A stretch of DNA of 64,000 nucleotides, taken from positions 1-64,000 of the forward strand of contig MU839830.1 in assembly GCA_030411725.1 (NCBI GenBank). The letters are read 5' to 3'. Positions 55,279-64,000 of the stretch are shown here, piece by piece. This stretch comes from Echria macrotheca. Lineage: Eukaryota > Ascomycota > Sordariomycetes > Sordariales > Schizotheciaceae. The stretch's first letter is position 1. Every line of letters begins with the position of its first letter. Made by a program: the position numbers and the translations under genes. The notes below the pieces were generated by a model that worked only from the letters and a program-made list of their open reading frames with translations, was not told the DNA's origin and searched no databases.

Positions 55279-56458
55279 CAGTTTCTGCAAAGGGAGATAA
55301 TCGGGATGGTCGAATATTCTGAGATAGCATTATGGCGATGTTTGGAATGGGGCACTGGATCCCTTATATGGCCGGCCATTGATCCGCATACCAGGGCTCG
55401 TTGGCCTGCTTCGGGACCTGACATTCGGATCTATCAACCGTCTGCGCGGTTCCTTGTCCGACGCTACCGATATAATGGTCAATAATCGGATGAGTCCCAT
55501 TGGGGCACAATGTGACGTGCCAGTTTCGCTTGACAGAGAACAGGGATGCCCGACAAGTTCTGCCGCGTTGGCGATTGTTTGCTCAGGTACCTTCCATCCC
55601 AGATAATTCTTCTGCAAGCGCTGTTCCTGATGGGAGCATGAAGCGAGCGAGAAAATTCGCAGCACTGCAGCAAACACGAGCCTGTTGGCGCAGCTTTAAA
55701 TTCAGATTCAACGACGACACCCTCTTCTCGCACCTCTGCGGCGTATGTAACCATTGTCGGCTAAATAGATGACCACGCGGCTGCTCCAGTGCCCGATGAA
55801 GCTGCCTGCCCGGTAACAAATGATGTCGGGGCATTGGCTTGCAGATTCAGGTGCCTTCGACCTTCCATTTCTGGTTCCTTCCTGGCTTTCGCAATTACGA
55901 CCATTCCTTGCTGCAACTGGTCCGCTCCCGGGCCGTCATTACTACGTCGAAAGGATCCGAGTCCAACCTAGGATACGAGGGCCGAGCCCGCCAGGAACCG
56001 GGTGAGAGATATTGGTTCTTAACACTCTTGGTCGGATTCATTGTCGCTATTCTGAAGGACAATTGTGATGGTACTTGGAGCCCGAGCTCATGGTTGACTG
56101 CCGACGACTCAGCAACTATCGTGTTCACATTGAACCGATGCCGCACTATATCTACCTGAACATTGTCAGGCAAGCCGGACGGGCCCCGGGCATACCGAAA
56201 GGGCAGATAGGAAATTACCAAGCACTATCGCCGCAGGCAGCGAGATGGACAGCCATACGTTGTGTAACCCATCGTTCACTTATTGAAGGTGTTTCAGCTG
56301 GTGGCTCGGTCCTGCGAACCCGGAGCCGGCTCTGCACCTTATCAGTTGTCTCTTTTAAAGGATGCCAGCCCTAGGGATGTACTAATGACCGGTCTGACGA
56401 TGCTGGGTTGTCCCATCCGGCGGTGTCGGCTTTCCCTGATGATCAGTCAACTGACAAC
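55279..56458. other. Intergenic, divergent GH16 / membrane protein genes
   Basis: Upstream of both genes. A TATATGGCC-like box at about 55365 suits the GH16 gene. No gene recognised. Confidence 0.45.
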
Positions 56459-58204
56459 ATGAGCGACGACAAGGGCCTCGGGAAGATCCCGCTGACCTTC
56501 AACCAGAATTTTGACACACAGTTGCACAGGTGGGGGGGTTCGGTTGGGATGCTGGATATCCCATCTTTTGAAGAGATTAACCAAGACCTGGTCTTCATGG
56601 CCCGAGACGCGGCTAACCGCAAGGGCTTGACGCTCGTTTTTGGCCCGACCAGCTGCCAGACGACGATGGGAAGCCAGAACTGCACCATGGCATGCTCGGA
56701 ACCAAGTTCGCTCTTTACGCCCGTCAATCTTCGGGCCTGTGTTCTTCTCGCCGGGGCGGCTCTTCTCGTCCAGAACCAGACGTACATGATCAGCAGCTCG
56801 GATGGAGACACCACGCGCACCTTGGACAGTTGGAAGATTTCCGAGCTCTCGGCGCATCACGCTACTGGGGTACTCGAGAATTTTGTTCAATGCATATCCG
56901 AGTCCTGTACCGTTTCCAAACTTGGCACCTGCGGCCCAGATATCCAGAACTTGAGTCCTCTAAATATCACAGCGGACAACCTGGGGACATTATCCACCAC
57001 GTTGGAAAGCTACTGTCTTGGAGCAAGACTGGAAATGGACGGGGATATCGCCGGGCCTGGGGTGAGTACCGTTCTGCCTGCGGTGCAATGTGCGTGGGAA
57101 GCTTAGATCTTGACCTTTGTTACCAGGTTGTACTCTCATACGTACTTCAAACGTGTCTAACGGTCATTTTTTACATACTATTAAACATATGTACAACGTG
57201 GATTCGAGGAATCTCGTTCCTGATGGGCGAGAAGGTCTATCAACAGACCGCCAAGATTCAGGACAAACTCTCGGCCTCGAGAATGTCCGTCGCGCTTATC
57301 TCCTCACTAGCCGAGTTCCAGGAGATACAGACCTATTTCCTCATGTCGATCCAGGCCGCCGTCTTCCTCAGCTTCGACCCCCAGAGCCCCGACAATGGTG
57401 TCACCAATGCCGGCTCGTTTGGCAGCGCCATTATAAGCTTGGACATTTTGACGGTCCCAAGTGTTTCCAGCGTCTACTGTGTGTTGCTGACGCAGTGTTA
57501 TCTACAAAGGATTGGCATGCGGTGGTGGTACAACTTTCTCACCGTCACTATCACATTGGCGCTGGCCCTAGCGCTGGGAATCTGGGCCAAACACGGTGGG
57601 CTAGTTCTGGACGCCGAAAAGCTATGGGACGACTTCAAGAGCGATGGGGGTGTCCCCGCATGCGGGAACAATCCGAGCCCGATGACGCTATGTCTGGGGC
57701 CACGCCTCTTCACGACGTCCGGAAGCTCCGGCTTCGGGAATTACTATTTTCTCACCGAGTTTGCCGGATTTGGGCTGATGTGCTGGGTGGGGCTACTCCT
57801 GGATCAACTCACCTTCACTCTCCCAGATATTTTCCCGACTGCCGCTGAACGGGCTAGAAGATACGGGATGGGCTTCGTTCTAGACCCGAGTCCGAAGAAC
57901 ACAGTCTGGAAATTAGTTCTTGCCATCTACCTGGCCATCATGGAAGTGGTCGTCATTATCGGCCTCATACATCACCTTCGCGCGCTGCTTGAAGCTGTTG
58001 ACCTGGTAGATATTGGGGATACGGCCAAGTGGAGTTTCGGACAAATCATTGCCATGATGGTCTGGACGCCTACCATCGCCAAGCATATCTATTTCAATCT
58101 ATGTAAGTTTATTTTATCTGCCTCTGTCTTGCGCGCCCTCGTTCTCTTCCTCGTTGTCGACACTCGACATTTCAGGCAAAGTAGTATTTGTTTTGCATAA
58201 GTAG
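56459..58204 (+). CDS. Polytopic membrane protein with Cys-containing N-terminal domain
   Basis: Three exons: 56459..57061, 57127..58102, 58176..58204 (535 aa). Donors are GTGAGT and GTAAGT. The last exon codes only eight residues (KVVFVLHK) plus the completed split codon; without the splice the frame would run on to 58200. Residues 1-200 form a soluble domain with paired cysteines (TSCQTTMGSQNCTMAC, CISESCTVSKLGTC), probably extracellular. Roughly seven hydrophobic helices follow, including VLQTCLTVIFYILLNI, FLTVTITLALALALGIWA, GLMCWVGLLLDQL and LVLAIYLAIMEVVVIIGLI. This N-out Cys domain plus ~7 TM layout recalls receptor-like fungal proteins, but I do not recognise a family. Confidence 0.8.
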
Positions 58205-58653
58205 GTGCTGACTAGATTCTCCACGTAATAAGTTGGCGTCAAGTCGGGTTTCGAGGAAAGACTCGCAAAGAAATTTTCAGTCATTGTTCGGGATCGATCT
58301 GTCCAAGATACTGTCGATTGCGCCAGCTTGGGGAGTACGGACGACCTGGCCGGTTATCCCATAAAACGAGTGGACAGCTAATACGCCATGTAAACATCGA
58401 ACACCTATTTCGCCACGCGTTTGCGAACCTTTAAAGCAGTTGAGACTTGCTTGACGAATTGGACGAAGATCGCCCGGCTGATGTCATTGTATGGATGAGT
58501 AATGAGACAACAAACAATTCAAGACTGCGGGGCCGACGTGCAGTCATCCTTCCGGTTTCTTCCACATCACATCCCGTTTGCGCCGGTTACCCGCACTCTC
58601 CGCATCACCATCTACGTCTACGGGAAAAGATTCAGTCTACCGCGCTGGCTAAC
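58205..58653. other. Intergenic, membrane protein to MFS gene
   Basis: Promoter and 5' UTR of the transporter; nothing else seen. Confidence 0.5.
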
Positions 58654-60142
58654 ATGGAAAACGAAACCCAGTCCCTACCTCTGCGTCAGAGACAAGAATC
58701 CGAATCGGATGATGCCGTGCAGTCGACATTTCCGCCGATTTCGAGAAGAAAACAAGCAGCCGTGTTGTTTTCGGCTTTCGGCAGCATAGCGTTGACCATC
58801 GGGTACAATCAGTGCTTTGGCGTCTTTCAGGAGTATTACCTCTCGGAGAGTCAAGATGTCTTGGTCCCGTCGCCGGCATCCCAGGCCTCACCGCCAACTT
58901 CCCTCCTTGCGTTTGTTGGCACGCTTTGCTACGGGCTCACCTGGGCAGGAGGAATCCTCGTCAACCCGATTATATCTCGCCTTGAGCACGGAAGCTGGGA
59001 GTCCTCAGACCCGTCGACCCGTCTCTGGCGACGCAGGATGCTCCGTCTGCTCCGTCCGCGGACGATACCCGTGTCCGGTGTCTTGATGATGTCCGCGGGA
59101 TTTGTCTTGGCGTCGTTTAGCAGGTCCATCTGGCAGCTTCTCCTCACACAGGGGTTTCTGGCTGGTATGGGGATGTCATTGCTGTACTTCCCGCTGCTAG
59201 CCCCTGCCCCTGAGTACTTCACCAACCATCGCGCAACTGCCATGGGATTTGTGAGCCCGTTTATTCTGTCGTATCCTTCCCGGAAGCTAACCAAAACTTC
59301 AGATACTCGCTGGCGCTGGTGCTGGCGGCCTGACGTTGTCACCCGTGATCCGCACCCTGCTTACGACCGTCGGCGGACGCTGGACCCTGCGGATCTACGC
59401 GCTGTTCAACCTCGTCGCCGGCCTACCCGTGGCCTGGGCTGTTCCCCGTAGCCGTTTCGCCTCCTCGACAACCCCATCCGCCCAAGATCCGGAACGTCGT
59501 ACCACACACGTCTCGCGGGCCCTAGCTTCCCGGACTACCTTTATCCTCTCGGCCGTCGCCGCGTTTCTCCAAGCCGCGGGCGCGCAGCTCCCACTGTCAT
59601 TCATCCCGTCCTACACAGTCAGGCTGGGCTCAACAGCGTCACAAGGCGCAAACCTGTTGGCGGCATCCAGCGCTATCAACGCTCTCGGGCGCGTCGCCAC
59701 GGGATACGTCGGCGACCGTCTCGGCAGACAGAACACGCTGATCGTCACGCTCCTACTGGCGACAGCCAGCGTTTTCGCCTTTTGGCTGTCTAGTATCCTC
59801 ACGGGCGCGGCGGGGACGGCGTCAGCGCTGTGGCTCGCCTTCATCGCTTTCTACAGCTTTGCCGTAGGCGGGTACTACGCCCTGTTCCCGGCGCTGATTG
59901 CAGAGGTGTTTGGGATACGGCAATATGCCGCCGTCAATGCGTTCATCTTGTTCATTAGGGGGCTGGGGACCATGTTTGGCAGTCCCGTTGGCGGTCGGCT
60001 GCTTGGAGGGTCCGAGAAGGGGGTTGGCGCGTACGCGGGGATTGCGTACTGGGATGGCGCGCTGCTGATGGCGGCTACGGCTTGCTGTGTGGGAGTCAGG
60101 TGGGCAGATGGGCGGGGGAAGGGGTGGAAGTGGGTTGCTTGA
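58654..60142 (+). CDS. MFS transporter, monocarboxylate-permease type
   Basis: Two exons, 58654..59250 and 59303..60142, with a 52-base intron (GTGAGC...CTTCAG); 478 aa. The start is the ATG of MENETQSLPLRQ; the frame is open higher up. Twelve TM segments are arranged as 6+6. The monocarboxylate-porter marks of fungi are present: SIALTIGYNQCFGVFQEYYL, GILVNPIISRLE, QGFLAGMGMSLLYFPLL and, across the splice, GAGAGGLTLSPVIRTLL. Later come GRVATGYVGDRLGRQNTL and FAVGGYYALFPALIAEVFG. This MCT-like group moves monocarboxylates or unknown acids across the plasma membrane; the substrate is not predictable. Confidence 0.93.
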
Positions 60143-60455
60143 GTATTTGGGAATCTGAAGATCCTGAGAAAGACGCCTGTCCTGGTTTTGGTGTCTGGCC
60201 TGATCGGTTAATTCTACTCAGCGGCTTGGTAATGGATAGAGTTGAGTTCAAGGATAACAGTGATATCCAATTGCGCACCTCCGGTTGGGATTGTTTGCCG
60301 ATATCCGATGGTGGGCAGATTGCATCATCACGGCTCAAGAAAAGACGAACGTAAACCAGGCTCGAATCGATCCATATCTCCGATGACTATCTCACGGATC
60401 TTGCTCCGACTACAGACCAACGGCAACGGAGCCGACAAGAAATTCTCTCCAGCAA
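60143..60455. other. Intergenic between convergent genes
   Basis: 3' ends of the MFS gene and the Cys-rich gene; nothing else seen. Confidence 0.5.
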
Positions 60456-61248
60456 TTAAGCCGTCATCGCAGCGGCATCCTTGTTTTGTCCCTTCTGGGC
60501 CCTTTTGCGGTGCCGGTCCTTTGCCTTAAGGCCCTCCTTGACGCTGCCATCCTCCTCACGGCAAGCATTGGCGACCACCAAGAACTCGATATACTCCTAT
60601 ATTCAGATCTATCAGCCTATGGGAACTTTTGAGAAGCATGGAAGTGTTAAAGTGTGGTCCACATACAACGGAGCCAGTGCCCTTTCCAAATGCCGCTTTG
60701 TACTTCACGGCCAAATCGGCGGCGAGCCCGGCGACGAAAGCATCCACCTATGCATGATCATACGTTAGCCATTGTGAATGGATCGCGAAGGTGTCAAAGG
60801 AAGAAAAAAAGGGGGCTTGATTCTGGTTGAGAGAGAGAAATGAAACTGCTTACCGGTGCGCAACTATCATGACAAACACTGCACTCCAGGCAATGGATTC
60901 GAGCTCTTCTACGTCTCGTGGGATGGTTCACTGTAGCAAGACTATCAGCGCGATGGAACTTTTCGGGCGGCACAAAGCAGCGACTCCCGTTCACGCAAAA
61001 CGTGAAAGATGAATTGCTAGAAAAGGTAGCTAGGTAGGTAGGTACTTACCCTCGGCCGTGCAAGCAACGCGCCCATCTCTGATGGTGTCAGCGGCGCGAC
61101 GCGACGTGCGGCCGGGCCCGTTCTTGAGCATGGCCGTGACACACTGTCGGCAAGGGACGGGGCGGTCGATTCGGCAGTCTTCAGGCAGCTCGATGAGCTG
61201 CCGACGCGCGGTTGCGTATGCCGAGGTGGTAGCTTGTGTCTCGGCCAT
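60456..61248 (-). CDS. Small cysteine-rich protein (165 aa, four exons)
   Basis: Exons 61248..61050, 60930..60854, 60747..60667, 60596..60456; donors GTAAGT, GTAAGC, GTATGT; phases close. Start MAETQATTSAYATARRQLIE. Cysteines group as PVPCRQC in exon 1 and HCLECSVCHDSC in exon 2, a pattern suited to zinc. Exon 3 is VDAFVAGLAADLAVKYKAAF; exon 4 has VVANACREEDGSVKEGLKAK and a basic tail (RHRKRAQKGQ). No signal peptide, so nuclear or cytosolic. It resembles small Cys-rich proteins scattered in Sordariomycetes, but I cannot name a family or function. Alternative acceptors near 60590 exist; this one keeps the longest sensible peptide. Confidence 0.72.
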
Positions 61249-63017
61249 TGTTGAAAGTTTTGTTTCCTTGGTTTCCTCGTTTGCGAAAAGGGAAGGATTG
61301 AAGGAAGGCTTTCGCTGGTCGGAGGTTGGAAGTGGAAGAAAAGTTGACCCAAGTTGAAAACACACGAAAACTGCACAACGTTGTGTTTTTTTTGTTTTCG
61401 TCAGGAACGAGCTGGGGCAACTGGGAAGGAACGAATTTGAATCGGTGTGAGGTCGAACAAACCTGAGGCTGCTGGTTCGAGGATTTGACTTTGTCGGGAA
61501 TCTTTGTCGATGAATAGTAATAGGTGATATATAAGATGCGTAAAATCAACTAGACTCCTTTTTGGAGTTCCTTAGATTAGATCAAACATAGGTGATGCTA
61601 TGAACCGAGATGTCCTCCGTCCAAGCTAGTCCCGGACCATACGGCAACAAACTGCTGAAACCTGATGGGGGATGAATGCAACAGGTCCCGTCGGGCTGGA
61701 CTAGGTACGTCATGGAGTGGGAGAGCACTCTTTTTGCTTGTCACTTGTGCGTTAGTTCGTGTCGTTCAATACGCTGATAACATGCCATGTCAATTCAGAC
61801 ATTTAGAAGCCTTTTGTGCATGCTCAAAATGTCAGCCGGTTCTTGAACTCGCATGGACATCTTGGTATTCCCGCGATAGTTCAAGAAGCGAGCTTCGGAC
61901 CTGGATTTGAGGATAAATCTGACATTTTAACCAACTTATGTGCTTCAAAGTCACCATATACTCCGTCACCGTCCATTCTACAACTCTGAGTCACATCCTA
62001 CACGAATAATGTCAGACTGCCTTCTAATATTGACACAGAAAATGCTTGACGTCTGATTGGCCACTTCACGTTCCGACACAAATCCAAGGGCTTGCCCCGC
62101 GATATGCACGAATGTGTGGCTCAATTCAGCTGCCCAAGGTGGCTATGACTCTAGGAACTAATGGCCTTTAGCAGAACGCCAGTGTAGGACATGGAGAATA
62201 GATTCTCAACTTTGGTACCATGAACACGCCGATTTTTTTTGGGAAAGAGCGACTGAGGCAGAAAGATGCCTGAAATGATGTCAGGATACTCGGATTGGGC
62301 CACAAACGGCGGAAAACAGTTGAGACTGCGCGAAATGCATTCAAGTCTCTCGCTGCCTCAGGCATCAATGTGTGCCAAGATTGACCACCCCTATTTCTCC
62401 TCTCCATCTTGACGAGTGCCCCTCTCGTCCTGGTGGCCATCAAGATTTCAAAACCGAAAACCACCAGCAAATTTTGTATATAGACACTGTTGAATTCGAA
62501 ATAGCGGCGGCATTTTCACTCTGACTCGTGAAGGCTCCCCGTTGTCCCGTCTTGGCTCATCGTCGTCCTGGTTGTTTTCATACCTAACTACACGCCATCT
62601 GAATATCAAGGCTGGGAGCTGAGTCTGTTTATTTTTCCAGAAGACACTTTTGCCAGGACTGGGAATGCTTCTGAACCAAGATAAGGTCGGTCCCGCGGGC
62701 GGCGGGGCGGGCCTTTTAGCTTTCAGTCTGCTTTCAGAATGAGGGCACCTCGAGGGGATTTCTTGCCTCAGGGTCCCGTAGATTTCATCCCATCTTTGCA
62801 CCTATTGTCCTATTGTCCTATTCACGCGGGTCATGAAAATACCAGGTGCCCCACTTTTGAAGTCCTCCTGCCCTATTTATTTCTTCCTCCTCACCCTGCC
62901 ACCCTCACTTCTTCTTCCTCCAACAACAATCTCGAGCAGAACTTCGTCTCGCTACCACCTCCAATCTTTATCTCACAAGCACTTCTTTTCTGTTGTTTGA
63001 AGAAACAACATCGCGCA
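61249..63017. other. Intergenic, divergent Cys-rich gene / 3'-edge gene
   Basis: No gene recognised. From about 62880 the plus strand is strongly CT-rich, as in the leaders of highly expressed ascomycete genes. Confidence 0.5.
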
Positions 63018-64000
63018 ATGTCCAGCTCCGAGCAATCGGAGGCCAAGCGCCGTCGTCCCGACGACGAGGACCAAATCCTCCCCGACCAGGGCGACCAGTC
63101 GCCCGCCTTTGCGGTAAGTTAACCAAATTTCTCGAATCCCTCTTTTGCACAGTCTATCTCTCGCCGCACTCTTACTCTTCTTTTCGTTTTGGTCACCTTT
63201 CGTCGCGGTAACTACCCCGCCGCCGCGCCCACAAAACCGCGAACCTTTCTTCCTCCACTTCCACCTGCGCCCATTTCTGCTTTTTCCACCCTCCACCTAC
63301 TTCCACTTCTTTCAACCCCTCCACCTGCCTCTACTTCCTCTCACCACGCTTTTCCTTCCAGCTTCCTTCTTTTCTACCTCCCTCACAATCTGACGCTGTA
63401 TTCTGTGTCTAGTCAACCACCATGGAGATCGACAGCGACTCCAACCACCAGGTCGCGCCCCCCGCCACGGCCGTTCCTGGCGACGCGTCTTCTGCTGTGG
63501 TGCCGGCAATCACCGACTTCGTGACCAACTATTTCGGCAGAGATAGAGTAAGTCCATCAGTTCCTTCGGTTCTTGATGTCCACCTGCGGGGTCATTTGGC
63601 TTCTTCATCATCAGTTACTTACGTTGCTCATTTTGACACATATCTCGCGTTTGGCTTGTACACCCCCATCTTGTTCTCCCGCATGCTTGATTGCAACCTT
63701 TTCCCCTCCAATTGTTATTCCACTATCTTCTTCTCCCAATTCCTGTTTGCAATTCCTTTCCCTGTATTTGCATTTTCCGGTTTCCCTCTTCCTTCAAACT
63801 TCACAAAGTGTATGGCTGCCAAATCACCACGCGTGTGCATGGCCGCAGCTTCTTGACCACATGTTTGGGATGTCGTGGCTATGTCAATCAACTCGGACCT
63901 CGATCGCCGGGCTGGGGGACAGAAGTCTCTCTCATGAAAAGAAGCTGTGGTCGCACGTAGGGTGTCAACTGATCTCGGCCTGGACCGGTAGTCTTGAGGG
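63018..64000 (+). CDS. Start of a gene running off the window (unknown)
   Basis: The first two coding exons are visible: 63018..63113 (MSSSEQSEAKRRRPDDEDQI) and 63413..63547 (STTMEIDSDSNHQVAPP ... FVTNYFGRDR), with introns GTAAGT...GTCTAG and GTAAGT at 63548. A third coding exon is not identifiable before the edge, so the second intron is at least 450 bases or later exons lie outside. The N-terminus is polar, with a KRRR likely nuclear signal and acidic patches. No domain is reached. The CT-rich leader and long early introns suggest a regulated, well-expressed gene. Confidence 0.6.

Noticed and set aside
57117..57848. 243-codon frame overlapping the membrane-protein exon
   Set aside because: A +2 shadow of the hydrophobic frame; it lacks a membrane or domain signal and is rich in His/Arg.

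Overview
This window is nuclear DNA from a filamentous ascomycete, most likely a Sordariomycete. Most genes are split by short GT-AG introns of about 48-80 bases, several with visible CTAAC-type branch sites. The recognisable families are fungal: WSC repeats, GH16, GH71, S28 peptidase, DUF6536, DUF6601, C2H2 proteins with an SAWKRHLLSDLRPW-type segment, and a HeLo/DUF7580-like protein. I resolved about 25 protein genes, one tRNA and several repeat families. Exon joins were worked out by hand from splice sites and reading-frame continuity.

Layout. 0-12 kb: the end of a GATA factor gene, then four minus-strand genes: a phospholipase D-like protein, a four-WSC secreted protein, a secreted S28 serine carboxypeptidase and a small secreted protein. 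12-25.3 kb: an accessory, repeat-rich island. It holds four copies of a ~420 bp inverted-repeat element (MITE), broken fragments of an unknown repeated gene, and three related genes for tiny Cys-rich proteins that begin Met-Cys. Only two ordinary genes, a DUF6536 membrane protein and an unknown helical protein, sit inside it. 26-31 kb: a divergent pair, a four-exon C2H2 zinc-finger gene and a HeLo/DUF7580-like gene. 31-38 kb: an ArsB/NhaD-type permease, a one-TM microprotein, tRNA-Pro(UGG), a fifth MITE and an S1/P1 nuclease. 38-50 kb: a truncated GH71 protein with a PDNST-repeat tail, a large acidic protein with HMG-like repeats and a C-terminal SUMO-interaction-like motif, a non-autonomous hAT-like element, a DUF6601 protein and an asparagine synthetase. 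51-64 kb: a secreted Cys-repeat protein, a GH16 glucanase, a polytopic membrane protein, an MFS transporter, a small Cys-rich protein and the start of a gene that runs off the window.

The genes do not form one pathway. Two themes recur: secreted or cell-wall proteins (WSC, S28, GH71, GH16, Cys-repeat protein, S1/P1 nuclease) and repeat-driven rearrangement. The most unusual item is the Met-Cys protein family at 12.3, 13.2 and 25.0 kb. Its members share a cysteine pattern, a TATA box, an intron in the 5' leader and a GCAGACAG motif just before the ATG. I recognise no described family for it.
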